Positions 31,143 through 41,149 are shown, counted from the first letter of the stretch. The stretch is DNA of 43,370 bases from Fragilaria crotonensis (GCA_022925895.1 JAKSYS010000535.1:1-43370); one strand, 5' to 3'. Notes: generated from the letters alone by a model not told the origin. Translations and numbers: made by a program.

Positions 31143-31770
31143 TTGTTACGTGGATCGTCATGGCTAGGGAGATTTGCGAAGGAGTGGAGCAAGGTGCAAG
31201 TACGGTATCACGAGATGCAGTATCCAACGCAACAATACATGTCGGAACGATGGCAAGTGAACTTAATATCGAAAATATGGGACAAATGGCACAAGCTATG
31301 GTTAAGTCAAAATTCGGAACTCTTTGGTAAAGATGAGGTCAGCCGTTGGCAAGCAGAACAATAAGAAGTAAGGAGACAACTCACAGAACTATACTCCCAA
31401 CGTGGGATGATGGAACCAAGAGTCCAGGACCTCTTGTTGGAAACACCAGAAGCACATGATAAACATCCCATACACGTTACGAAGAATTGGATTCTGATGC
31501 ATGCGTCCACCATTGCAGAGAGTGTAAAAAGAGTGAAAACGCGAGCACTCACGGGCGTGCGATCTATACGATCATACTTTAACACCATACCGTCCGCTTA
31601 GTTGCAAGGGGAAACCACTCAAGGGACAACTATTCTCGGTACCTGCAATTCCCTCCAGAGTTGTGGCTACCCGTGCGAGTCGAGTATTTGTACCGCCGAA
31701 TATCGCGGCAGCACGTTAATTTAGATTTCGAGGTTTTTTTTTGTTTGTTTTGTTGTTACGTGGATCGTCA
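31143..31770 (+). mobile_element. 5'-truncated non-LTR retrotransposon with 18-bp target duplication
   Basis: An identical 18-mer, TTGTTACGTGGATCGTCA, lies at 31143-31160 and 31753-31770. Between them is a 592-bp insert: a coding segment that starts abruptly at the first repeat, a stop, a short 3' region and a T-rich tail (T9, then G-T3-G-T4-G) touching the second repeat. Truncation at the 5' end, a simple-sequence 3' tail and a long target-site duplication are the hallmarks of target-primed reverse transcription. Confidence 0.8.
31161..31601 (+). pseudogene. C-terminal fragment of a retrotransposon polyprotein
   Basis: One frame runs through the insert with a single internal TAA (31362-31364) and a final TAG at 31599-31601. 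The sequence has regularly spaced tryptophans (WSKVQVRYHE, ERWQVNLISKIWDKWHKLW), then a charged helix (VRRQLTELYSQR) and a Trp-containing tail. I recall such Trp-rich segments after the reverse-transcriptase domain of diatom non-LTR elements; this attribution is from memory. No reverse-transcriptase or endonuclease motif remains. Confidence 0.6.
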
Positions 31771-32082
31771 GTACATCGATGATATCATACAGTAATACAG
31801 TAATTCAGTGCTACTATGACCGAGTCCAGGAGGTTCCGGAATTTCGGCTCTTTTATGTGTCTCATACCTTTCACGCGGCAGATTATCTACCAGAAATATG
31901 TTCGACGAACACCTAAATAATTCCACGTTTCAAAATGATAGAATGTCTTCTGTTGAACCACAATAATAAAAACCGTGCTTAAGTTTTGGAACTTTGTTAA
32001 CATCGTTTGTTATGACAAGTACGACATCGATTCAATGTCTTGGATGAACCCTAGTACTATGTAGGGATATTTGGAAAAGACG

Positions 32083-32172
32083 TTGGCTCTTGAGCCATTG
32101 GCTCTTGAGCCAGAGGCTGTTGAGTCATTGGCTCTTGAGTCATTGGCTCTTGAGCCACTGGCTCAAGAGCCA
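32083..32172. repeat. Palindromic 15-bp minisatellite, array 1
   Basis: Six 15-bp units of the type TTGGCTCTTGAGCCA; the core TGGCTC-TT-GAGCCA is self-complementary. Units 3 and 4 carry substitutions, and unit 6 has AA instead of TT in its centre. Confidence 0.9.
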
Positions 32173-32402
32173 GTTTACTTCGTCGAACTAGTCGAGGAAC
32201 GTGTTTTCCTTAAATGAGAACTCGCCAAACGGGGAAAGAAAGAAATGACAGGTCATCTATGGTTGCTATATAGCATTTTCTGTAAGCATCGGCGAAACAA
32301 TATTCAAGTATGAAGAGAATACATCAAGCAAATGACAAGCTCTATGACACACAAAAAAGTGTGTTCTTGAGTTTGACTTCGTCGGGGGCTGTTGTTCAGC
32401 CG

Positions 32403-32462
32403 TTGGCTCTTGAGCCAGCGGCTCTTGAGCCAATGGCTCTTGAGCCAGCGGCTCTTGAGACA
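32403..32462. repeat. Palindromic 15-bp minisatellite, array 2
   Basis: Four units of the same 15-bp palindrome (the last with GAGACA), followed by a partial unit. Separated from array 1 by 230 bp of unique sequence. Confidence 0.9.
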
Positions 32463-33027
32463 ACGGCTGCCGACACTTCAGATGTCTTATATCCTTAAGT
32501 AGGATTTCATAAGACGTCGATTCCATTGTCGCAAAGTCTAAGCTCAAGTTCTTTACTTAAAGCTCAAAATTTGTCACGTCATGCAATTAATGTACCTAAT
32601 GATCCGGACATTTGAAGGGGTGATGGAACGTGGAATATTTGTCCGGCGTGATGAACGAAGTTATAGAATTAGTACTGTATACGTAGCCACTAGTATACAC
32701 TTAAAGGTAAAAATTCCGGAACCTCCAGTACGACGCCAGTCCGACAAAGATTCGGGCGATGGCCAGTTGATCTCTACTGAATCCTACGTATTCTACACGG
32801 TTTAAATCGGGAACTTTTAAATGTTCAATTGGGAACAAATTCCCAAAATAAGAAATAAGAAAAAGCTCCCAAAATAACACAGCCTGCTGTGGGCTGGTTC
32901 GGACGAGAGATTTGATCATTTTATCAGCAAAAAGTGTTGGGGGGGGGGGGGGGGGCACAACGGCAAAACTGCAAAACTCAGAATCCGATCGCTGAATCGG
33001 CACTTTATAGGCACATAGGCGAAAAAA

Positions 33028-34777
33028 ATGCGCCGTGTTACGTCAACTTATAACGCTCATGCGGGAACCCCGGAGTCCCTACACGTCTCCAAGGAGGACA
33101 GGAGCACATCAGAACGGGTGGGAACGGCTGCGTCAGTCGATGAACATGGATGCGAACCCAAAATTCGATATTGCTTAATTATGCGCATTCGTATTATGAG
33201 ATTGTTCTCAATGCGAAGTACGCAACATGTTTTGGGAATTTTCGTCCCTAAACAATCTCTATTTCTACTCCGTGAAAAATTCTTCTATCGCACGCGAGAG
33301 TTCATCCCGAACAGTTTCAGTTTCAGTCCAAAAACAGCAACAAAACTACACTTGAGTGCTCGTACTCTACCAGCAAGGGAAGAAGCAGCTGTTTCAAACC
33401 AACGACCACCTCATAACTCCCATTGCGTCAATATGCCAATGCCCAGAAGAACTCCTTCCGATGAGGACTCAGGTGAAGCGCAAACCTCGACAATTGAGCA
33501 TTGCAACAAGCGAGGCAATCAACATGGATCAAACATCCGCGATAACAACCAAGGGCCTTATGCACCTTACACAGCGACGGCTTACTTGTCGATCCCGTTC
33601 CCCTGTCTCAGTCAGAGAATCATATGCGAGGCGCGAGAAAGCACCAATCGGGATGCGATGGTGCCGCGCGTCGTCGGCCATGAGTTGCATTCTCGCTCGT
33701 TTCAGTCTCCTTCTCTCGAGACCGTGTCACAATTGACTGAGGCATTATCCAACAGATTCCCTCGGGGCGCGAATCCGAACACACAGTTTGATATGATGTA
33801 CCTTAGTGCTGCGGCCAATGGAACTCACCCATCGTCCATAAGGACAACAGAAGCGCCGTTTAATAGCAGAGATGAACGTCGTCAGGTACGTCTCCCGGGG
33901 TCATTGCCGCATGTTGAGTCAGGTCACACACTAGTATTGCAAAATTCTAACACTGATCACGATCAACAGCAACGAAACATTGACGTTGGAAGCATCCAAT
34001 CCTACGCCAGGATGCATGCGGATGCTATGAATGAAATCGCTATGTCAGGGACATTGGCAATGCTGTATGGAGGCCAAGGTCTCGCCGCGAATCAAATGCC
34101 GGTTTTACTCGCTCATCGCATTCGGAGACAACAGGAGCTCGATTTGCAAAAGCGTGTTCACTTCCTTGAGGCATCCGCCATGCTCGCAAGGAGGCAAATA
34201 TCCCAATGTCTGGGGGAAGCAAATAACAGGCAGCATGTGCAGTTGCACGTTGATGTTCCTTTCAGGTCACCATCGACTATTTCCGACGACAACGAAAAGC
34301 ATGACCTTCAGGCCGCACCATCCTCTGTCTCAACAAGCGCACTCTTATCCGCTGCACAGGCGGCAGAGCGCGCAAGACCATTCTCACAGCACGAGGAAGA
34401 TCAGATTCCAGTTATCGGTGGCTCCGAAACGTTTCCTATGGTACTTCATCGAGCCCTCGCTGAGTTGGAATTCAACGGCCGCCACGCGGACATTGCTGAA
34501 TTTCTTCCCGACGGTAGGACCTTCCAAATCAAGAACCAGACCTTCTTTGAAGAAACCATTCTTCCAACCTTCTTTCCCAAGATGAAATGTTTCGCAAGTT
34601 TTCAGAGGCAGCTCAACCTCTATAATTTTAAACGTGTCGGAGGGAAGGGTTTGCCAGGGGCCTATACAGACACGAGCTTTCATTCGCGATAATCCCGCTC
34701 TTTCCAGTGGCATGCGGCGCATCAAGAAGAAACCGCGCCAACTAGGAAGTTGTGCGAGCGTCAGTGGTGACCATTGA
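33028..34777 (+). CDS. Heat shock factor family transcription factor, frameshift near end
   Basis: From ATG 33028 a 554-aa frame ends at 34692. Its last 90 residues are an HSF-type DNA-binding domain: ETFPMVLHRAL, EFLPDGRTFQI, ETILPTFFPKMKCFASFQRQLNLYNFKRV, then GAY. Family members continue after GAY with an aromatic/Arg block (xxFxRxxPxL), and here that block (AFIRDNPALSSGMRRIKKK) is found in another frame, reaching a TGA at 34775-34777. One extra base near 34663-34670 explains this. A possible coiled coil (RRQQELDLQKRVHFLEASAM, about 370-395) precedes the domain. The long, mostly disordered N-terminus, with a C-terminal DNA-binding domain, is unlike animal HSF; the true start may be a later ATG. 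It would act in the nucleus on heat-shock-type elements. Confidence 0.8.
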
Positions 34778-35047
34778 CTCGCTTTGCAAAACCCACTTCA
34801 CAGCAGCACGGTCGTGGCGATATAAGAATCCTGAATACATATTCTATTATTCAAAGCCAGCTCAAATTGAACGTTTCTCAACATCGCCACAGGAAATGAT
34901 GCGATGATTTACCAAATAACTCAATTTAAGACATCTTTGTTAATGTTTCGAAAAATGGTTCTTCTGTATGAGGACTGTGTTATCAACAATCGTTTGGTGT
35001 AGGACTGAATCCTTGCAAAAGAAACAAAAAATGCTCTCTTGGTGATA
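34778..35047. other. Convergent 3' intergenic interval
   Basis: 270 bp between the HSF gene and the broken minus-strand gene; nothing recognised. Confidence 0.3.
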
Positions 35048-35638
35048 CTAGTAGATTTTTTCAAGCGCCTTGTTTAGAAAGCCAACAATCTGCATAAGGA
35101 TCTCGACCGACATTTCGCCGTACCCACCACTGAAAGTCTTGAAAGTGATCCGTCCTGTCTCGTATGAGGCTCCGTTTTGGTAGGATTGTCACGGTTGAAA
35201 GCTGCGAGAGCAACAGCCGAGAATCGTCTATTGTGCTCAGGAGTAATCCTTTGGTGTCTCTGTTGTTTCTCCTAGAGGAGGGTCCGACCACGCAGTCGCG
35301 ATCCTGAGAAGGCCGTCGATATGTAGGCGTTCTTCGTTACAAGATGTTTATTCTTCGGAAGCATATGCTGCAAAAGGAGGAGGGAGTCATTGGGTAGGCT
35401 TGAGGTGAATGTATGATCGATGATATACTGCGTACCGCTGTACAAACGAAATGAACGCACACGTTTCAGAGCCAGACGACAGTTTTGGAAATGACTCCTG
35501 CTTACGATAGTAGAACTCGAGTACTCCAGAGTCCAGAGAGCATTTCCTTTTTGCGCGAGACTTCAGCACATCGCGGAGGACTGCAATCAATTTAGCGTTT
35601 GTATTGAAAAAGGTTGATACGAGATTTCGTTTCGTCAT
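35048..35638 (-). pseudogene. Broken gene of unknown function
   Basis: Protein-like sequence moves through several frames on the minus strand. It opens with TKRNLVSTFFNTNAKLIAVL (from about 35638), changes frame near 35480 to NCRLALKRVRSFRLYSGTQY and HMLPKNKHLVTKNAYISTAF, meets an in-frame TAG at 35272-35274, continues as RITPEHNRRFSAVALAAFNR, then shifts at an AAAA run near 35180. It ends with TGRITFKTFSGGYGEMSVEI and GFLNKALEKIY at TAG 35048-35050. Coherent sense in each piece suggests one former gene with at least two indels and a nonsense codon, or an intron-containing gene. I do not recognise it. Confidence 0.4.
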
Positions 35639-35676
35639 TGATGAGCAAAAAACTAATCGCTTTTGCTGCGTGATGA

Positions 35677-35704
35677 TTCGAACTTCGAACTTCGAACTTC
35701 GAAC
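35677..35704. repeat. TTCGAAC microsatellite, four copies
   Basis: Four exact 7-bp units; each junction makes the palindrome GTTCGAAC-like TTCGAA. Confidence 0.9.
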
Positions 35705-35726
35705 CCCATTTGAGGTCCTTGTGAGG

Positions 35727-35758
35727 TACTACAGTACTACAGTACTACAGTACTACAG
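35727..35758. repeat. TACTACAG microsatellite, four copies
   Basis: Four exact 8-bp units, creating repeated AGTACT palindromes. Confidence 0.9.
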
Positions 35759-35774
35759 TATGGAGAATATGAGT

Positions 35775-36270
35775 GTCACGTGGAGAGTGATCATGATATG
35801 ATGTCCTCTTGAAGTGTTGTGAGTTGTGAGTTGTGACAAGCCATCATTATTCTCGTATGTACTTGTACAACGATCTGGTAATGTGCGTGACGTCGAAGCG
35901 CGGATGGCCTCCACCTTCTCATAGCCTCTTAGAGTCACGTGGAGAGTGACACATTATGAATCATGATATTATGTCCTCTTGAAGTGTTGTGAGTTGTGAG
36001 TTGTGACAAGCCATCATCCATCATGATTCTCATATGTACATGTACAACGATCTGGTAATGTGCGTGAAGTCGAAGCGCGGATGGCCTCCACCTTCTCATA
36101 GCCTCTTAGTGTCACGTGGAGAGTGACACATTATTATGAATCATGATACTATGTCCTCTTGAAGTGTTGTGAGTAGTGAGTTGTGACAAGCCATCATTAT
36201 TCTCATAAGTACAACGATAATGTGCGTGACGTCGAAGCGCGGATGGCCTCCACCTTCTCATTTCTCATAG
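35775..36270. repeat. Three-unit tandem repeat, 159-177 bp
   Basis: Units begin with GTCACGTGG at 35775, 35934 and 36111. Each contains CACGTG (G-box), an inverted pair around it (GTGTCAC...GTGACAC, complete in unit 3), GAAGTGTTGTGAG, and a GCGCGGATGGCCTCCACCTTCTCATAGCCTC end (given in part here). Length differences come from short CATCAT and GTACATGTAC expansions. Confidence 0.85.
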
Positions 36271-37414
36271 CCTCATAGGCATAGAAAAGAATGCAGCATA
36301 GAACCAAGATGACGTACATAGTGGTATGCCACCCACGTTTGCAGTAGCCCATAGTCCATACCAAGTACTCGGACTGCTACTATTCCGGACTTATTCCGGA
36401 CTTTTGGCGTTTCTGACGTATAATACCAGGTATCGCATATTTGTATTGTTAACAGAATTTCTACACATAAATTCATTCCCCTTGACGCTTCATAATCTCT
36501 CTTTCCTTCCCTATCCCTGGGTGGTGGGTGGGAATTTAACTTTCTATCTCTACCGGTATGTAGTCGTTGTCTTGGTCGAATTCGTTCGGAGTATGTGAGA
36601 ACGTGAGAACTCATTCTTCCTGGAGGTTGTCTGTCTGTCTGTTCAGTCGGCCTGCCTTCTCGCACATACGAGTACCAGGCAGCCTCGTAATGTGGGAATG
36701 TCAGGCTCGTGTCTGATTACGATTAACAACGACCACTTATTGGCTGCATTGGTAAAAATGAATTGTAATGACTTCTGGGACGACTGATAGCGCATTCATT
36801 TTATTGAGTATATGAACGATTGTTTTTTTTCGAAATTTTTGACAGAAGCACTATGAGAGGTGGGTTCAGAATTCATATCTTTTGGATATACTGTGTACAA
36901 ATTTGATTGAATAGTGACTTAAGTTAAGTTCAGAAGGGGGAAGGGGGAGCAGTACATTATTGTATGGACCACGAAGCAATGCTATGTTGTCTGGGAAAAA
37001 TCTGATGATGATGACAATTATATAGAATCATTGGGCAGTGACTACAATTAGGAGGATGAAAGTTCTGACAACTAAAGTTCTACCAGCAAGAGTCCACGGA
37101 TGATGAAGAAAAAATGAGGAAAAGTGGCACAACAACTGCGCAGCAGAAGTTGGAAGATCAACTTAAAACATCAGCAAAGCTGTGTAGGAACAATTTTGGG
37201 CTCTTTAATGGTAGTTGGATGCCTTTGATGACAACTCTTGAGTGTGTGGAAAATTTCCTGCAGCTTCAGATGGTATAAGCCTAGTGCTTTCCTCCACGAA
37301 TTCTGTGAATGATGATCTGGTCGTGTCAACCATCAACTCCAACAATGGTGAGGACACATGATTAGGTCATTGAGCAACCCAGCGCAGCCGAATGATGCAT
37401 GCCTGGTGAGCCAT
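36271..37414. other. Intergenic region, possible acidic coding remnant
   Basis: 1.1 kb with no intact gene. Around 36975-37265 the plus strand reads as broken acidic/polar sequence (SDDDDNYIESLGSDYN) with several stops, resembling a decayed transposase N-terminus; too short to assign. Confidence 0.3.
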
Positions 37415-37833
37415 ACATCAGAAGGTGCAAAATGTTTACTTTATTTTTACTTGGTAAGAGTTACCGAGTAATGACCTCCGATCTGTAACATCTCAACTAT
37501 AAATGGTTACTATGACCAATTTTGTTGATAAAACCATAAAATGTTGTCTTTCACCAATTTAATCACAATCTAATGTTACAAATCAACATATTTGGCTAGA
37601 TATGACCTTTTGAGCAACTATATTTGTTTGTCTTGATCACTGTTTTATGGTTGCTCCTTGCAATTTTTGTTCATTAATTTGTTGTTCAGTAACCAAACAG
37701 ATGTTGCTTTTTCACCAGACGTTGTATCCTGTAAGCATTTCATTCTACAAATAGTATACAGCTATTTTCTTTGCATATTGGCTCATCGTAGTGCTAGAAG
37801 AAATGTTTAAACTAGTCTCTCAAGTCCATTTGC

Positions 37834-39552
37834 TTAGTCGTCCAAGTCCCATGCTGCCTCGACCGGCAGTGCTTCAGTTCCTTCCGCCGCATTGTTGTTA
37901 CCATGACCCTCCTGTTCGTGTTGTGCATTGTTGTCATCTATTCCCGCCTGAGCCCTGCAAAATGCCATCAACTCCCCTTTCCATTTGTTCCGATTGCGCG
38001 CTTGCTCGGTCGTCTTGAACAAGATTGTATAGTTCATTGAAACGTGCAGTTCCATCACGGCTCCACCCACCATACTTGCAGTGCCCATTTTTTTTTTTGC
38101 TGTATACCTTCCTGGGATTTTTGCCGCCGCCTTCTTCTTTTGCCTGTTGCCGTTGGTTCCCACCTGTCTCGCTGTATTGTCGACGTCATGATTGTTAGCA
38201 ACTTCATTAGCGCGTGCCTTTTCCTCCTCTGCCAGAACGGTAACCCACTTTTCCATATAATTATCGATGAGCAACAAACCAAACGCTTCATCACTTTTAG
38301 TTACAAGTTTTCCACCACGCCCATCTGCGGCTTTTGACACCAACGTGGTCTTCTTTGCATTTCTCCACTGCCTTGCCCCGCATACACATTCCAAGAACGT
38401 GTCAAAGAACCAGAAGAATGCATTCTTCTCTCTTTCTGTTGTTGCTCTCCTGAGCTTACAGAATTCGTCAAAACTGTAAAACTCTTCTCCACGTTGTTTG
38501 AACTCGGCGATTGCTTTCCTTGCAAGTGCCCCACCTGTTTGTTCGCACGAACTCCTCTTCGTATTCAATGCATGATTAAAACAACTTTCGTACAGCATTT
38601 GAAAACTTACACGCTTGTTAGGCTCCACTTTTTCATGATTCATCACCAACTGGAATGCTCTTTGGAACATTGCGTCGTTATTAATGAACTTGATTCGGCG
38701 GAATACATCTGATTTAACCAATTGAGTAACACGATCTGCCACATGCTTCTCTTGCTTCTGAATAGATTCAGCCTTTGACAAGCCACGAACCGAAATGCCA
38801 ACATCAATAATCTGACGTGACGGCAACATGACATTAGGATTTGAATTGTTTGGAGGATCCACTGCACCTTGTTGGGTACTGCGGTTCAACTCCTTGCGAC
38901 GAGCCTCAGCCCTCATTGCTGCGGCTTCTGCCTCGTCCTCCATTTCCCTTCGATACCCATTGTATCTCTGTCGACGTCCCCTGCTGTCATCCTCATCTGA
39001 TGAAGTTGACGACCAGCCATGCTTTTCCTTATTTTCAGCGTCGTTGTTGTTGGCGGGTTCCTTCTGTCCCCCGTCGTCATCACTTGATTCGTCCTGCACA
39101 GCATCCTCATACACCTCCTCTTCATCATCCTCCTTGTCATCGTTCTCCTCGTCAACATACTCCTCTGATTCGGATGTGCTTTCAATGTCATCGAGTATCA
39201 ACTTCTGTACCACCGATTTTCTTGGTTTAATTGACTTTCTCTTCTTACCAGCACCAGCAACACGTTTCTTTTTGTTCTTGGTGGTCACACTTTCGACAGC
39301 ATCGGATTCGTCACCATCAGGTTTGCCCTTGTCACCATCCGCCGGATCATTCGTTGTTTTTGTACGCTTATGATTTGCAGCAGCAGCACTTTCATTTACC
39401 TTCTTTCGTTTGTTATTTGTCGTTTTCGTAGTCTTTGATCCTCCGCCTTTCGTTACATGCTGCTGTAGTTGTGCAGCTCCGCCTTTACGGGTGCGTGCCT
39501 GCTTCTTGCGTGGTGATGTCCAAGAAGCTGCTTTGGCTGCTCCTCTGGCCAT
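37834..39552 (-). CDS. Transposon accessory protein, copy 2, intact
   Basis: 572 aa from ATG 39552. The first 120 residues are Lys/Arg-rich with several nuclear-localisation-like runs (KKQARTRKGG, KRKKVN, KKKRVAGAGKKRKSIKPRK). An acidic region follows (DEENDDKEDDEEEVYED and further DDD/EDD clusters), then an Arg/Glu helix (MEDEAEAAAMRAEARRKEL). The globular part has VKSDVFRRIKF, ALARKAIAEFKQRGEEFYSF, WFFDTFLECVCGARQW and TKSDEAFGLLLIDNYMEKW, and ends after a Lys-rich RYTAKKKMG block and KWKGELMAFCRAQ. It is collinear with the broken copy at 27411-29024. I know similar sequences only as diatom hypothetical proteins; DNA binding is inferred from charge. It is divergent from the dioxygenase-family remnant across the array. 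Confidence 0.7.
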   Translation of the reverse strand: MARGAAKAASWTSPRKKQARTRKGGAAQLQQHVTKGGGSKTTKTTNNKRKKVNESAAAANHKRTKTTNDPADGDKGKPDGDESDAVESVTTKNKKKRVAGAGKKRKSIKPRKSVVQKLILDDIESTSESEEYVDEENDDKEDDEEEVYEDAVQDESSDDDGGQKEPANNNDAENKEKHGWSSTSSDEDDSRGRRQRYNGYRREMEDEAEAAAMRAEARRKELNRSTQQGAVDPPNNSNPNVMLPSRQIIDVGISVRGLSKAESIQKQEKHVADRVTQLVKSDVFRRIKFINNDAMFQRAFQLVMNHEKVEPNKRVSFQMLYESCFNHALNTKRSSCEQTGGALARKAIAEFKQRGEEFYSFDEFCKLRRATTEREKNAFFWFFDTFLECVCGARQWRNAKKTTLVSKAADGRGGKLVTKSDEAFGLLLIDNYMEKWVTVLAEEEKARANEVANNHDVDNTARQVGTNGNRQKKKAAAKIPGRYTAKKKMGTASMVGGAVMELHVSMNYTILFKTTEQARNRNKWKGELMAFCRAQAGIDDNNAQHEQEGHGNNNAAEGTEALPVEAAWDLDD

Positions 39553-40390
39553 GATGCATGTATCTTTAACTACAAGCAAGTGTGAAAAAGGAAGTGTGAG
39601 AAAGGCAACAATTCGTAGGATTCGTGTATGCTACATCATGCGTTTTGAATCAGATAGGGATTTTTGAATGCGAAGCAGTTCGCCATGTTTGTTTAATATA
39701 TACCGTCACATGATTAAAACATATTTTTTTATAGTACAAATCAACATACATGCGTAAGATGTATCATGTGTTGTGTTTGAATGCAGGTTGATGGTCAGTA
39801 CTCAACAGCTGAGTTTTCCGTTACGGCGTAAGTCATACGTTATGTTTAGTCGTATCTGTTGTTGACATTCCCGCATTCCTGCATTCGTTTCATTGTTTGT
39901 ACCGCAACCACGTAGCATTGCATATATATATATATATATAAGAGTCTATTTTTACCACTATTTGTTTTACTTAGATACATTATTATGTTCAGTATACACA
40001 ACTATTAATAGTAGTTCATACTACTTCAGAGTTTGTATCGACGAAAAATCAGATTTACATAGAGAGTTATTGTAGTTATATAAGAATCATAAAAAATTGA
40101 TTTCTAACTGCTACGTACCATGTAGTAGAAACTGTGCGTACAATTTTTTAGTCATTTCCCATGACAGCAATATGGCATACATGTACATAGTTAATTAGTT
40201 TAGTATAAATTACATATTTGTATACTTATATACGTCATGTGGTTATACACAACATATACAAGCATTTCCTAAGTAGTTTGAGTTCCTGTACTCAAGTCCC
40301 AGGTGCAGAATCGCCTCTTTTTTGCATAGTAAACTGATCCCTTTCGTGCGTTATGTGTTCCTGTTGTCAATACTTGACACCACAAGCAAT
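39553..40390. other. AT-rich interval between accessory gene and array
   Basis: About 840 bp, no gene. Contains a (TA)n run of about 20 bp at 39922-39941 and must include the accessory-gene promoter. Confidence 0.4.
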
Positions 40391-40421
40391 TGCACAATTG
40401 CTTCTCAGAAGCAATTGTGCA
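40391..40421. repeat. Perfect 15-bp-arm inverted repeat at array entrance
   Basis: TGCACAATTGCTTCT, one C, then the exact reverse complement. The right arm ends in TGTGCATTCG, which is also the start of the first tandem unit. Confidence 0.9.
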
Positions 40422-41114
40422 TTCGTTTGCTTCGCGATTGTCACCATTGCTGTCGGATCCTCGTTCTCCTCGCCAATTCGACGATCAGAGGCTCATTCCC
40501 CGCCAGAAAGCAGGGAGAGTTGCCATTGAGTTGTCGAAGACGCGCTCGCATTCCCACCAGTGGGAATCGTTGCGAGGAACTTAACTGACATCGTGCATTC
40601 GTTTGCTTCGCGATTGTCACCATTGCTGTCGGATCCTCGTTCTCCTCGCCAATTCGACGATCAGAGGCTCATTCCCCGCCAGAAAGCAGGGAGAGTTGCC
40701 ATTGAGTTGTCGAAGACGCGCTCGCATTCCCACCAGTGGGAATCGTTGCGAGGAACTTAACTGACATCGTGCATTCGTTTGCTTCGCGATTGTCACCATT
40801 GCTGTCGGATCCTCGTTCTCTCGCCAATTCGACGATCAGAGGCTCATTCCCGCCAGAAAGCAGGGAAAGTTGCCATTGAGTTGTCGAAGACGCGCTCGCA
40901 TTCCCACCAGTGGTGGTCGTTGCGAGGAACAGAAGTGACATCGTGCATTCATTTGCATCGCGATTGTCACCGTTGCTGTCGGATCGTTCTCGCCAATTCG
41001 ACGATCAGAGGCTCATTCCCGCCAGAAAGCAGGGAGAGTTGCCATTGAGTTGTCGAAGACGCGCTCGCATTGCCACCAGTGGTGGTCGTTGCGAGGAACT
41101 GAACTGACATCGTG
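40419..41114. repeat. Four-unit tandem repeat, ~176 bp unit
   Basis: Units start at GCATTC 40419, 40595, 40771 and 40945, with lengths 176, 176, 174 and about 170. Units 1 and 2 are nearly identical. Each has CGCCAATTCGACGATCAGAG, AGTTGCCATTGAGTTGTCG and a short palindrome near its end. Small frames inside the array are by-products of the repetition. Confidence 0.92.
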
Positions 41115-41149
41115 CGGCCTTTACTTGCCAGAAAGCAAGGGAGGGCCCG

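Larger units (their letters stand above)
31771..33027. other. Intergenic region upstream of HSF gene
   Basis: 1.26 kb without a gene. It holds two 15-bp minisatellite arrays and a G17 run (32939-32955) about 70 bp before the HSF start codon. Confidence 0.4.

Noticed and set aside
31076..31330. Frame reading across the first 18-bp repeat into the LINE insert
   Set aside because: It crosses the insertion boundary and is in a different frame from the Trp-rich coding segment.
34031..34585. Long overlapping frame inside the HSF gene
   Set aside because: It is a different-frame shadow of the HSF coding region with unstructured composition.
38828..39373. Ser/Phe-rich frame antisense to the accessory gene
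   Set aside because: Its composition is the mirror of the Lys/Asp/Glu-rich real gene on the other strand.
39922..39941. (TA)n run as an origin or centromere signal
   Set aside because: A short dinucleotide run alone gives no support for either role.
40322..41107. Several similar small frames within the 176-bp array
   Set aside because: They repeat only because the DNA repeats, change frame between units, and resemble no protein.
25778..41114. Tandem arrays considered as CRISPR
   Set aside because: Units are 170-215 bp, contiguous and without unique spacers of constant length; the context is eukaryotic.
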